A stretch of DNA of 27,312 nt, taken from assembly GCA_900545875.1 (NCBI GenBank), contig URAQ01000001.1:1-27312 (forward strand). The letters are read 5' to 3'. Every line of letters starts with the position of its first letter. Position 1 is the first letter of the stretch. The translations under genes were made by a program, and so were the position numbers. This DNA comes from an uncultured Collinsella sp. (GTDB taxonomy: Bacteria > Actinomycetota > Coriobacteriia > Coriobacteriales > Coriobacteriaceae). The notes beneath the pieces were generated by a model. That model saw only the letters and a program-made list of their open reading frames with translations. It did no database searches and had not been told where the DNA came from. This document shows positions 7,432-15,854 of this stretch, one piece after another.

Positions 7432-8784
7432 ATGGCATTCAACGACTTGATCGCCCAGAAAATAAAGGACTTTGAACAGCAGGGGGTTCCGCAGGTCTTT
7501 GAGCGAGACCTTGATCTAGGAAACCCACAGGAGCCAAAGCGCGACAACATCGTAAATGTGATTGTGGGGGCCCGCCGTTGTGGAAAGACGTATCGCCTGT
7601 ATCAGGAGATGCGGCGGCTTCAGAGCCGGGGCGTCGAGCTTGACCGGATGCTTTACTTCAATTTTGAGGATGAGCGCTTGCGCCCGTATGAGCCATCGCT
7701 GCTGGCGGACGTGCTCGACACGTTCTATGCGCTGTATCCTGCTGCTCGAACCGAGGGCGCTTACATTTTCTTTGACGAGATCCAGGAAATTCCCGAATGG
7801 GGTGCGTTTCTGCGGCGTGTAGTCGATACGGAGAAAGCGACCGTCTATGTGACGGGATCTTCTTCCAAGATGCTGTCCTCAGAACTTAAGAGCGAGTTCA
7901 GGGGTCGTTCTCTTGTGCGAGAGCTTTTTCCGTTGAGTTTTTCGGAATACGTTCGATATAAGACGGGGAGCGTTCCCGAGCCAGATGCGACCTTTTCCCC
8001 GAGCGATGCAGCGCTGCTTCGACATCATTTGATCGGGTATCTTGAACGAGGGGGATTCATTGCGACACTTGAGCAGACGCCTGCAGACGCGATTCAGCTG
8101 CTACAGGAATATGCTTCGCGAACGGTCGCCATGGACGTCGTTGAACGTTACGACGTCAAGAACCCTCGCCTGGCATCACTGTTCTTGACGCGGTGTATGG
8201 CATCTTCGGGACGAGAGCTGTCAGTGAACAAAGTGTACAACGAGTTCAAGAGCAGACAGATACCCGTCAGTCGTAATTCGCTCAGCGATTTACTTGAGTA
8301 TTATGAGGACGCCTACCTGTTATTTTCTGTGCCGGAGTTCACGCGTTCACTGGCAAATAACATGCGGTCTGCGTCTAAGGTCTACGCTGTCGACCCTGCG
8401 ATGTTTGGAGCATTCTCTCCCGCATCGGCATTGGACCAGGGCCAGAGGCTCGAGACCGCAGTGTTCAATGCGCTAAGAAGAAGGACTCCCGCGGTGAGGA
8501 CCGGCTCGGTCTGCCGCCTGCTAATCAAAGAGAAGAGCAAAAGCCATGAGGTGGACTTTGTGGCTGGGGACGCGCTTCTCATGCGGGCTTATAGCCTGAT
8601 TCAGGTGAGTACGGATATGGCAAGTGAGAAAACGCGCGAGCGCGAAATTGCCGCGCTTGATGCCTCGATGGCCCAGTTTGATCTTGGCGAGTCGGCAATC
8701 GTTACCATGGATGAACAGACCGATATTCCATGCGAGCACGGTGTGGTACACGTTACGCCCGCATGGAAGTGGCTCCTTGCCTAA
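7432..8784 (+). CDS. ATP-binding protein with AAA and DUF4143 domains
   Basis: The product has 450 aa, typical for the family. GGAG is 4 bases before ATG 7432. The N-terminal ATPase domain has Walker A GARRCGKT (46-53) and Walker B IFFDEIQEIPEW (D115, E116), followed by sensor-like VYVTGSSSKMLSSEL and the FRGRSLVRELFPLSFSEY signature. The C-terminal DUF4143 region ends in KEKSKSHEVDFVAGDALLMRAYSLIQVS, resembling a PD-(D/E)XK nuclease fold core (E..EVDF...IQV) with the usual catalytic Lys replaced by Ser, so nuclease activity is doubtful. Members are common in gut bacteria and archaea, often patchily distributed; their cellular job is unresolved. The gene stands alone with an inverted-repeat promoter, suggesting tight control. 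It is convergent with the gene at 8858-10339. Confidence 0.88.
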   Translation: MAFNDLIAQKIKDFEQQGVPQVFERDLDLGNPQEPKRDNIVNVIVGARRCGKTYRLYQEMRRLQSRGVELDRMLYFNFEDERLRPYEPSLLADVLDTFYALYPAARTEGAYIFFDEIQEIPEWGAFLRRVVDTEKATVYVTGSSSKMLSSELKSEFRGRSLVRELFPLSFSEYVRYKTGSVPEPDATFSPSDAALLRHHLIGYLERGGFIATLEQTPADAIQLLQEYASRTVAMDVVERYDVKNPRLASLFLTRCMASSGRELSVNKVYNEFKSRQIPVSRNSLSDLLEYYEDAYLLFSVPEFTRSLANNMRSASKVYAVDPAMFGAFSPASALDQGQRLETAVFNALRRRTPAVRTGSVCRLLIKEKSKSHEVDFVAGDALLMRAYSLIQVSTDMASEKTREREIAALDASMAQFDLGESAIVTMDEQTDIPCEHGVVHVTPAWKWLLA

Positions 8785-8857
8785 TCATCTATGGACCTGT
8801 GGGGTCAGGACTTCCTGGCTCCTTCATCACGGTTGGGGAGCACCTTGCTGCGCCAGG

Positions 8858-10339
8858 CTAGTCCTGGGCTTTGATACTCGGCAGCAGGATCTGCGCGAGG
8901 TAGTCGGTCTCAAGTTTGGTCGCGGCGTCTGCCTTGCCGTCTTTGCCGACCAGTACGTTCTTGATCTGGCTATAGGTGTAGCGGTTACCGGTCGTGAGCT
9001 CGACAAGCTCAATGGCCGTGTCCATGGGGTAGGTTGACACGGGATTCTGCGTCCGTCCGTTGATGGTCTGGGGCACCACGTACGGATAGACGGGGCCGCT
9101 GGCGTAGACGGTATAACCGTTGCCTAGATTGGCCGCACCCAAAACCGTATCGCCCTCATCGGGCGTAAAGCTCTCGCCCTCGCGCACCGCGACGAGCGTC
9201 ACAATCGGCGTATCGCTGTCGCCGGCAAGATAGATGCATAGCGTGCTGCCATTTTGCCAAGTCTCGACCTTGCCGTACCACTCGACGGGGATATCGAGCT
9301 GGTAGAGGTCGGTTGCCTTGTGGCGAGCGTCAGCATCGCGGGCTGCCTGTGCCTTTTGCGCGCTCACGGCATTGACGGCGGCGTCGCGCCGTGCGGTTGC
9401 CGCCTGCTGGAGCACTTTGGCAGCCGCGGCGGAGCTCGTGCCTCCCTCCTCGGCATACTTGGCGGCGGCATCGATCTGGTCGTCAGTCACCGTGTCGGCC
9501 GAAGGCACCTTGAGCTTAAAGGTGGCCTGGGCACTCAGATCCTGTCCGTCGCTCTTGATCGTGACCTGCGCCTTGGTGGTCGGCACGGTATAGACGGTGC
9601 CGTCGGACGCGATGGGGGAGGCGGCAATGGAGAGCGTGTAATCGCCGGGTAGCAGTTTGATGCCACGGCCGTGCTCGTCAACATAGAGCGTTTCGCTCAC
9701 AGAAGAACCGTCGGAATCCTGCCCGCTCACCAGTACGGGAATCTTGGAGCCAGTTGAGCAGTCGAGGCCCGTGGCATGCACGCCAATCTGCACCGACATC
9801 ATCGTGTGTGCACTGGCGGCGACAGCGGCAGCCTGCTCTTGCTGATATCCGTTCCAGGCAGCATAGCCTGCGCCGCCGGCGACGAGCGCGACGGCCACAA
9901 CGCCAGCGACCATCAGATTGCGGCGCTTGGGCGACATCTTGCGATGACGAACCTCGGCCTCGCGTGCCGAGGGAACGGACGGCAGGGGAATATCGCCCAT
10001 GGCGATGGTCTCGTCCACGGCTGGTGCGGAACCCAAGCCAGGAAGCTCGCGGGTCAGCGAATCCTCGGCCGGCAAGCTGTCGAGCAAGACGGTTTCCTCG
10101 TCCGTGTCGGATCCGGGCTGGTCGTCGGCCTCGCTATCGTCCTCTTCGGCTTCGTCAGGAGCGTCTTTGGCGTCGCTGCCTTCGTCCTCAGTGTCTTCGT
10201 GCACCTCGTCCTGCGCGTCGACGACCGAATCGCTAAACGAGAGCTCGTCTAGCGCGATCCGGTCAAGGCTCTCCAGGGCTTCGGCACATGCTTCCGCATC
10301 CTGGGCCGCATCCTCGCGGCCATACGTCTCATCGCTCAT
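8858..10339 (-). CDS. Single-pass membrane protein with acidic cytoplasmic tail, unknown function
   Basis: The product has 493 aa. The ATG with first base at 10339 (MSDETYGRED) follows GGGGGA; longer starts would run through the promoter region. Residues about 1-120 are extremely rich in D and E, then a basic stretch (RHRKMSPKRRN) leads into one transmembrane helix (about 141-163, VAGVVAVALVAGGAGYAAW). Positive-inside orientation puts the acidic tail in the cytoplasm and about 330 residues outside. The outer part contains beta-rich sequence (SKIPVLVSGQDSDG, LYVDEHGRGIKLLPGDYTLSI), an Ala/Gln/Lys helix (QQAATARRDAAVNAVSAQKAQ) and a C-terminal domain with YPYVVPQTINGRTQNP. I do not recognise a catalytic motif. 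It is monocistronic by position, separated from the upstream minus-strand gene by a terminator. Confidence 0.82.
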   Translation of the reverse strand: MSDETYGREDAAQDAEACAEALESLDRIALDELSFSDSVVDAQDEVHEDTEDEGSDAKDAPDEAEEDDSEADDQPGSDTDEETVLLDSLPAEDSLTRELPGLGSAPAVDETIAMGDIPLPSVPSAREAEVRHRKMSPKRRNLMVAGVVAVALVAGGAGYAAWNGYQQEQAAAVAASAHTMMSVQIGVHATGLDCSTGSKIPVLVSGQDSDGSSVSETLYVDEHGRGIKLLPGDYTLSIAASPIASDGTVYTVPTTKAQVTIKSDGQDLSAQATFKLKVPSADTVTDDQIDAAAKYAEEGGTSSAAAAKVLQQAATARRDAAVNAVSAQKAQAARDADARHKATDLYQLDIPVEWYGKVETWQNGSTLCIYLAGDSDTPIVTLVAVREGESFTPDEGDTVLGAANLGNGYTVYASGPVYPYVVPQTINGRTQNPVSTYPMDTAIELVELTTGNRYTYSQIKNVLVGKDGKADAATKLETDYLAQILLPSIKAQD

Positions 10340-10460
10340 ATATCCCCCAATGCAATATCGGCTCAACACTGTACCCAAAAATGGAGCCATATAAAGTGCA
10401 TACGAAATATAAGATCCGATTTAACCTGAGCGCATCGTTCGGCCGCATCCTCGCGGCAGC

Positions 10461-10496
10461 AAAAAGCCCCCGGAAAGCAAATCGCTTTCCGGGGGC
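10461..10496 (-). terminator. Intrinsic terminator of the DUF5692-like gene
   Basis: On the minus strand GCCCCCGGAAAGC (from 10496 down) pairs with GCTTTCCGGGGGC (ending 10466), 13 bp, followed by five T. It lies about 70 bases beyond the stop at 10567. Confidence 0.9.
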
Positions 10497-10566
10497 ATGC
10501 AATACGTTGCATTGCGCGGAGTCGGCCAGGCGGCTTCACATTCAAGCGGCGTTCGCGCTGGGCATG

Positions 10567-11574
10567 TTACTCGGCGTGAGCGTAGTCCACCTTGGCGCGG
10601 CGAGCGGTGGCCTTCTCCCAATCGCTGGTGCCCTCAAAGACATCCTGCTTGTAGGGGTTGCGGCCGAGCTTCTTGGCGCGGTAGGCGACGTAGATGATCG
10701 CGGCGATGTTGGCGATCAGCGCGACAATCGAGACCGCGGTGGCGGCGCCAGCGTCGAGCGTGGAGTGCGTCACAAAGATGGACTCCTCCTGGAAGTACGG
10801 GAACACCTGGGCAAACATGCACCAAATAGCCAGGGTAAAGGCGCGGTTCTGGATCCAGCCGCCCTTGTTCCAGATAAAGGCCGCCACGGTGGGCGCCAGC
10901 AGCAGCGCAAAGCCGCAGAACCAGGAGTGGGTGGGCAGGCAGTTGTAGGTGTAGCAGAAGTTCCAGATATCGTAGGCGATGATGTAGACCCAGGTCATGT
11001 CGGGCCACAGCATGTCGGTCTTGTCCTCGCTGGCGTAGACGCTCCACCAACCGGTCATGCAGAAGATGTTGATGATGCCCGCGATGCCGTTGAACACGTT
11101 GTTCCAGCCGGCCAGCTGCGTGGCGCCCTCGGAGGTGACCCAAGTGGACTGGCCCAGGACAAAGAAGTGGTAGGCGCTCTCAAAGTCGGACACGACGGCG
11201 ATCATGATGTTGATGGCGACGATCACAAACGGCCATGCGCGGAACCAGTGCGCCTTGCCGATCTTGCCCCACTGATACTTAATGGCAATGAAGCCCCAGC
11301 AGCCGGCCAGCGCCGCGTACACCTTGGCGTAGTGGAACCAGCTGTTCTGGTACACGTGGGTGGGGTTGGTGAGCGCCCACTCGGCGCCCTGCGAAACGCC
11401 GACGGCGATGGCGATGCAGTAGATGGTCATGGCAAGCGGAGCCACGCCAAAGATGATGGCCGCGCCCAGCTTGGTGCGGCGGCCGACCTCGTTGAGCACG
11501 ATCAGGCCGATAAAGACCATGGCCCAGCCGGCCCAGTGGATAAGGGTATCGCTACCCCAAACATCGAACAGCAT
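10567..11574 (-). CDS. Polytopic membrane protein, DUF5692-like
   Basis: The product has 335 aa, almost entirely hydrophobic with roughly nine to ten predicted membrane spans and many Trp residues (HWAGWAMVFIG, YQNSWFHYAKVYAALAGCWGF, MTGWWSVYAS, HSWFCGFALLL). AAGGAG lies upstream of the ATG at 11574. The overall sequence reads like the DUF5692 family seen in Coriobacteriia and clostridia; that name is from memory. No transporter signature is evident, but conserved Asn, Glu and Trp in the helices (LNEVGRR, SDFESAYHFFVLGQS) suggest a ligand or ion site. The gene follows a TetR regulator by 63 bases on the same strand and ends at a strong terminator. The two therefore probably form one operon controlled by that regulator. 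Confidence 0.72.
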   Translation of the reverse strand: MLFDVWGSDTLIHWAGWAMVFIGLIVLNEVGRRTKLGAAIIFGVAPLAMTIYCIAIAVGVSQGAEWALTNPTHVYQNSWFHYAKVYAALAGCWGFIAIKYQWGKIGKAHWFRAWPFVIVAINIMIAVVSDFESAYHFFVLGQSTWVTSEGATQLAGWNNVFNGIAGIINIFCMTGWWSVYASEDKTDMLWPDMTWVYIIAYDIWNFCYTYNCLPTHSWFCGFALLLAPTVAAFIWNKGGWIQNRAFTLAIWCMFAQVFPYFQEESIFVTHSTLDAGAATAVSIVALIANIAAIIYVAYRAKKLGRNPYKQDVFEGTSDWEKATARRAKVDYAHAE

Positions 11575-11637
11575 GCTGCTCTCCTTTCACACGCCCGCGG
11601 CCCCTCTTCCGATCGCGGGCAGTTTGGCCAAATATCG

Positions 11638-12300
11638 TCAGTTCCCGGGCCTGCGCTCGGGATACTTGGCGGTGTAGCCCTCGATGTGGAGTGTCGAGGC
11701 GATAATCTCCTTGACCGTCTCGTCGGGCACATCGGGGTGCGTGCGGATATACATCAAAAGTCCCATGATGAGGGTGTAGAACGTCTCGTAGACATGGTCG
11801 ATGCGCAGGTCGTGATGGGCGACAAAGTCCACCACGGTGGTGTCGCAGATATACTGCGCCACGCGCTGGACCACGTTGTGCAAAAAGCCGCCGTAGAGCG
11901 CGCCGCTGTTGGAGGTCAGCGTGTGCGGCAGCTCGTGGCCGCTGGCGACCAGGCGCTTAAAGAGCGGGGCGACGGTGTCGAGCGCACCTTCGATATCGCC
12001 GACGGTGCGGCTGGCGTTCCATTGCTCGAGCTCGGAGATAAAGCCGTCGATTGCCTCGTCCATAACGGCGGTGACGGCGGCGTCCATATCGGCGAAGTAG
12101 TGGTAGAACAGCGAGCGCGTGCAGCCGGCTCGCTTGGTCACGGCCGATACCGATAGGTGGGATACGCCCAGCTCGGAGCTTACGGTGCGCACGGCATCGA
12201 GGATCTCGCGACGGCGTTCGTCGCCCGTCAGACGCTTTGCCGCGCTATCGGATGCGGGAACGGCATCGACCACAGAGGTATCTGCTGCGTTGTTGCCCAT
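11638..12300 (-). CDS. TetR/AcrR-family transcriptional regulator
   Basis: The product has 220 aa, a normal TetR length. After an unstructured 27-residue N-terminus comes the helix-turn-helix region RREILDAVRTVSSELGVSHLSVSAVTKRAGCTRSLFYHYFADMDAAVTAV (read from 12219 down to 12070; key residues G, T, LFYHYF), the hallmark TetR DNA-binding fold. The C-terminal ligand domain is all helical (about 80-215) and gives no substrate hint. It is divergent from the Fe-S flavoprotein gene at 12489, and the shared intergenic region holds palindromic TTGAC/GTCAA sites. It is followed after 63 bases by the DUF5692-like gene. By usual TetR behaviour it represses its own operon and perhaps the divergent gene until a ligand binds; that is inference. 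Confidence 0.93.
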   Translation of the reverse strand: MGNNAADTSVVDAVPASDSAAKRLTGDERRREILDAVRTVSSELGVSHLSVSAVTKRAGCTRSLFYHYFADMDAAVTAVMDEAIDGFISELEQWNASRTVGDIEGALDTVAPLFKRLVASGHELPHTLTSNSGALYGGFLHNVVQRVAQYICDTTVVDFVAHHDLRIDHVYETFYTLIMGLLMYIRTHPDVPDETVKEIIASTLHIEGYTAKYPERRPGN

Positions 12301-12354
12301 GTTTTGCCGCCTTTCATCCTCTTTTGCCTGACCGTTCGCCTAACAGTCTTGAAT

Positions 12355-12400
12355 ATTGTTGACGGTTCGTCAATACTATTTTTGACACAATGTCAACAAT
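12355..12400. promoter_or_regulatory. Probable TetR operators in the divergent promoter region
   Basis: Two short palindromes, TTGACGGTTCGTCAA (12359-12373) and TTGACACAATGTCAA (12382-12396), lie 23 bases apart. They are enclosed by ATTGTTGAC (12355-12363) and GTCAACAAT (12392-12400), giving nested symmetry. The boxes also resemble -35 elements. The position between the divergent regulator and oxidoreductase is typical for a shared TetR operator. Confidence 0.7.
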
Positions 12401-12488
12401 GGCGGGTGAACGGCATGGGGGCATGCTTGGCCTGCAAAAAAGAGGGGCGCTGCAGTCTCGCCGGGCTGCGGCAAGAGAAGGGACAACC

Positions 12489-15266
12489 ATGATTCTCAAC
12501 GGACCGGGAATTAGCTATACCGAGCCCGACATCGGTGCGGAGTTTGTGCCGCCGATACCGGAGCATCCGCGCGAGGCCATCGTCAAGCTGTGCGAGCACT
12601 GCACCAACCGCCTGCTTCATCGCGACGAGCTGCTGGGCTACGAGTACTGGTCGTTTGCCGAGGCGGCGACCGACGAGCAGGCCGAAGTGCTCTGCAAGAT
12701 GAAGATGCGTCGTCCCTATACGCTGCCCGAGATGGTCAAGCTCACCGGCATGCCCGAGGCCGATATCGAGAAGATGCTCGACGACATGAGCTACACGGGT
12801 CTGCTCGAGTACAACTGGGAAAACCCCGGGCGCGCCAAGCAGTGGGTGCTGCCCATGCTGGTGCCGGGTTCCGCCGAGTTCCTCAACATGCGCGTGAGCC
12901 AGCTCGAGGAGCACCCGGTCTATGCTAAGTTCTTTGAGCAGGCATCCAAGGGACCGCTGTCCAAGGCCACGCCGATGGTGCCGCCCGGTGGTGCCGGCAT
13001 CGGCATGCATGTCATTCCGGTCGAGAAGGCTATCGATGCCGCGAGCACGTCGGTGCCGATCGAGCATATTGAGCATTGGCTCGACAAATACGATGGCAAA
13101 TATGCCGCCAGCACCTGCAGCTGCCGCGCGAGCCGTCGCGTGATGGGTGAGGGCTGCGCCGACGACCCGGCCGATTGGTGCATCGCCGTGGGCGATATGG
13201 CCGACTACGTGGTTGAGACCGATCGTGGCCATTACGTGACCCGCGACGAGGTTTACGACATCTTGCGCCAGGCCGAGGACAACGGCTTTGTGCACCAGAT
13301 CACTAATATCGACGGCGAGAACAAGATCTTCGCCATCTGCAACTGCAACGTCAACGTGTGCTACGCCCTGCGCACCTCGCAGCTGTTCAACACGCCCAAC
13401 CTGTCGCGCTCGGCCTATGTCGCTAAGGTCGAGAAGGACAAGTGCGTGGCCTGCGGTCGCTGCGTCGAGGTGTGTCCGGCCGGCGCCGCCAAGCTAGGCC
13501 AGAAGCTCTGCAGCAAAAAGGCCGGCGGACAGGTGCCCGAGTATCCGCGCCAGGAGCTGCCCGATGCCACCAAGTGGGACCACACCAAGTGGTCGCCCAA
13601 CTACCGCAACGACAACCGCATCGAGACGCATGAGTCCGGCACCGCTCCCTGCAAGACGGCCTGCCCCGCGCACGTTGCCGTTCAGGGCTATTTGAAGCTC
13701 GCGGCTCAGGGTCGCTATGACGAGGCACTGGCGCTCATCAAGCGTGAGAACCCGCTGCCCGCCATCTGCGGCCGCGTGTGCAACCGCCGCTGCGAGGATG
13801 CCTGCACTCGCGGCCGTGTGGACGCCGCCGTGGCTATCGACGAGGTCAAGAAGTTTATCGCCCAGCGCGATCTGGATGCCGCGACCCGCTATGTCCCACC
13901 TGTGGTGACGCCGACGCGCGCTGGCGGCTTCGATCAGAAGATTGCCATTATCGGTGCCGGTCCGGCCGGCCTGTCCTGTGCCTTCTATCTGGCCGAGAAG
14001 GGCTACAAGCCCGTCGTATTCGAGAAGAACGAGCACCCGGGCGGCATGCTCACCTACGGTATTCCCAGCTTTAAGCTGCAGAAGGATGTTATCGAGGCCG
14101 AGGTCGAGGTCATTCGCCTGATGGGTGCCGAGTTCCGCTATGGCGTGGAAGTCGGTCGAGACGTGACGCTCGACGAGCTGCGCGCGCAGGGCTTTAAGGC
14201 CTTCTACGTTGCCATTGGCTGCCAGGGCGGCCGCCTCGCCGGTATTCCGGGTGAGGATGCCGAGGACGTGGCCGTGGCCGTCGACTTTTTGCGCGAGGTC
14301 AACAGTGGCAAGATCGACGCGCTGCCCGGCCGCACCATTGTGGTGGGCGGCGGCAACGTGGCCATCGACGTTGCCCGCAACGCCTGCCGTCTGGGCTCTG
14401 AGCATGTTGAGATGTTCTGCCTGGAGAGCGAGGCCCAGATGCCCGCCAGCGAGGAGGAGCGTCGCGAGGCCGTTGAGGACGGCGCTCACATCAGCTGTGG
14501 CTGGGGCCCCAAGGAGATTCACTTGGACGAGGCCGGTCGTGTGTGCGGTATCACCTTCAAGCGCTGCACGCGTGTCTTTGACGACGAAGGCCGTTTTGCG
14601 CCCGAGTACGACGAGAACGATCTGCGCCGCGTCGATGCCGATCGTGTCGTCATGTCGATCGGGCAGTCCATTGTGTGGGGCGACCTGCTGGCTGGCTCCA
14701 AGGTGGAGCTCGGCCGCGGCCAGGGTGCCCTTGCCGATCCCCAGACCTATCAGACCGCCGAGTCCGACATCTTTGTGGGCGGCGACGTCTACACCGGCCC
14801 CAGCTTTGCCATCGACGCTATCGCCGCCGGCCACGAGGCTGCGGTGTCCATCCATCGCTTTGTGCAGCCGGGCTCCACGCTCACCATCGGCCGCAATCAG
14901 CGCCGCTACACCGCGCTCGACCGCGACGACGTTGTGCTCGAGAGCTACGACAACGCGAGCCGCGAGGTTGCGCATGTGGACCGCGAACGCGAGAAGGCTG
15001 CGCCGTTTAGCGAGTATGTTGAGACCTTTACCGAGGAACAGGTGCGCGCCGAGACCGCTCGCTGCCTGGGCTGCGGCGCCTCGATCGTCGATCCCAACAA
15101 GTGCATCGGCTGCGGCCTGTGCACCACCAAGTGCGCGTTCGACGCCATCCATCTGGATCGCGATCGCCCCGAGTGTTCCACGATGGTCAAATACGAGCAA
15201 AAGCTCCCAAGTCTCGGCAAGTATGCTTTAAAGCGTGCAATCAAAATCAAGTTCGGTCGTAAATAG
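12489..15266 (+). CDS. Multi-cluster Fe-S / FAD-dependent pyridine nucleotide oxidoreductase (GltD/NfnB-like fusion)
   Basis: The product has 925 aa. ATG 12489 follows AAGGGA by 5 bases; the longer in-frame start at 12390 would lie in the operator. The N-terminal part has Cys in LCEHCTN and a helical domain, then TCSCRASRRVMGEGC. A ferredoxin motif CVACGRCVEVCPAG starts near residue 319. Next is a glutamate-synthase-type cluster domain (CKTACPAHV, then CGRVCNRRCEDACTRG). An FAD-binding Rossmann motif IAIIGAGPAG sits at 485-494 and an NAD(P)H-binding GGGNVAIDVARNACRLG near 618, followed by the closing FAD motif FVGGDVYTGPSFAIDAIAAG. A two-cluster ferredoxin end (CLGCGA, CIGCGLCTTKCAFDA) starts near 859. 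It should move electrons between NAD(P)H, FAD and ferredoxin-like clusters in the cytoplasm. The physiological partner is unknown; hypA lies next. Confidence 0.9.
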   Translation: MILNGPGISYTEPDIGAEFVPPIPEHPREAIVKLCEHCTNRLLHRDELLGYEYWSFAEAATDEQAEVLCKMKMRRPYTLPEMVKLTGMPEADIEKMLDDMSYTGLLEYNWENPGRAKQWVLPMLVPGSAEFLNMRVSQLEEHPVYAKFFEQASKGPLSKATPMVPPGGAGIGMHVIPVEKAIDAASTSVPIEHIEHWLDKYDGKYAASTCSCRASRRVMGEGCADDPADWCIAVGDMADYVVETDRGHYVTRDEVYDILRQAEDNGFVHQITNIDGENKIFAICNCNVNVCYALRTSQLFNTPNLSRSAYVAKVEKDKCVACGRCVEVCPAGAAKLGQKLCSKKAGGQVPEYPRQELPDATKWDHTKWSPNYRNDNRIETHESGTAPCKTACPAHVAVQGYLKLAAQGRYDEALALIKRENPLPAICGRVCNRRCEDACTRGRVDAAVAIDEVKKFIAQRDLDAATRYVPPVVTPTRAGGFDQKIAIIGAGPAGLSCAFYLAEKGYKPVVFEKNEHPGGMLTYGIPSFKLQKDVIEAEVEVIRLMGAEFRYGVEVGRDVTLDELRAQGFKAFYVAIGCQGGRLAGIPGEDAEDVAVAVDFLREVNSGKIDALPGRTIVVGGGNVAIDVARNACRLGSEHVEMFCLESEAQMPASEEERREAVEDGAHISCGWGPKEIHLDEAGRVCGITFKRCTRVFDDEGRFAPEYDENDLRRVDADRVVMSIGQSIVWGDLLAGSKVELGRGQGALADPQTYQTAESDIFVGGDVYTGPSFAIDAIAAGHEAAVSIHRFVQPGSTLTIGRNQRRYTALDRDDVVLESYDNASREVAHVDREREKAAPFSEYVETFTEEQVRAETARCLGCGASIVDPNKCIGCGLCTTKCAFDAIHLDRDRPECSTMVKYEQKLPSLGKYALKRAIKIKFGRK

Positions 15267-15281
15267 GTAACCATGGCGGGT

Positions 15282-15317
15282 AAGGGGACGGCGCAGACTA
15301 GATTTCGCCGTTCCCTT
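15282..15317 (+). terminator. Hairpin between the oxidoreductase gene and hypA
   Basis: AAGGGGACGGCG (15282-15293) pairs with CGCCGTTCCCTT (15306-15317) over 12 positions with one G-T. It starts 15 bases after the stop. The following bases are only moderately T-rich, so it may be a partial terminator that lets hypA be read at a lower level. Confidence 0.55.
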
Positions 15318-15362
15318 GCTTTGAGTTTGCATCGAATCAACCTCTGCAGAAAGGGTTTCGAC

Positions 15363-15791
15363 TTGCATGAATTAGGGATTGTGTATCACATTATTCGCGA
15401 TGTTGAGAACGTGGCGCGCGCCAATGGCGTGCGTCGCGTTTCGAGCGTCACGCTGCTGCTGGGCGAGGTCTCGGGCGTCGTTCCCGACTTGCTGCTCGAC
15501 GCTTGGCGCTGGGCGGCAGATAAAAAGTCCATCACCGAGGGTGCGGAGCTTATCGTGGAGCCTGTCGAGGCCGTGACGCATTGCGAGGCGTGCGGCCGCG
15601 ACTACGCGACGGTCGAGCACGGCAAGACTTGCCCCCATTGCGGCAGCGGTGAAACATACCTGCTGCAGGGCCAGGAGGTCATGATCAAACAGATCGAGAC
15701 CCCCGACGAGGACCCGGCAGACGCTGCTCCTGACGGCCTCTCCGACGCCCCCGATGCCGTCGACGCCGCCAACCCTCTCCACATCGCCTAA
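15363..15791 (+). CDS. hypA: HypA/HybF-type nickel metallochaperone
   Basis: HypA delivers nickel to [NiFe] hydrogenase precursors (or urease) in the cytoplasm. Start TTG 15363 is chosen because HypA proteins begin Met-His-Glu, whose N-terminus and His2 bind nickel; TTG-CAT-GAA gives exactly MHELGIVYHI, and AAAGGG lies upstream. No ATG fits. The product has 142 aa. The zinc site is complete: C74, C77, C90 and C93 (CEACG, CPHCG). The last 30 residues (PDEDPADAAPDGLSDAPDAV and on) are an acidic extension beyond the usual end. It lies 96 bases after the Fe-S flavoprotein, on the same strand, with a hairpin between. No hydrogenase genes are in the window, so the nickel enzyme served is unseen. 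Confidence 0.87.
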   Translation: MHELGIVYHIIRDVENVARANGVRRVSSVTLLLGEVSGVVPDLLLDAWRWAADKKSITEGAELIVEPVEAVTHCEACGRDYATVEHGKTCPHCGSGETYLLQGQEVMIKQIETPDEDPADAAPDGLSDAPDAVDAANPLHIA

Positions 15792-15854
15792 CATCTAATG
15801 TCTACATGGGCTAGAGTTCTAAACATATTTGCTTCGGTTGGTCAAGTCATGTCT

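Noticed and set aside
10304..10457. 17-bp direct repeat GGCCGCATCCTCGCGGC at 10304 and 10441
   Set aside because: First copy is coding and the sequence is GC-rich with internal symmetry; could be chance, no other evidence.
10288..12156. 622-codon plus-strand frame over the DUF5692-like and TetR genes
   Set aside because: Opposite two recognisable minus-strand genes, crosses a terminator, and its His/Gly/Val-rich product has no domain.
13494..15200. 568-codon antisense frame in the Fe-S flavoprotein gene
   Set aside because: The sense strand has intact FAD, NAD(P) and cluster motifs; the antisense product is low complexity.
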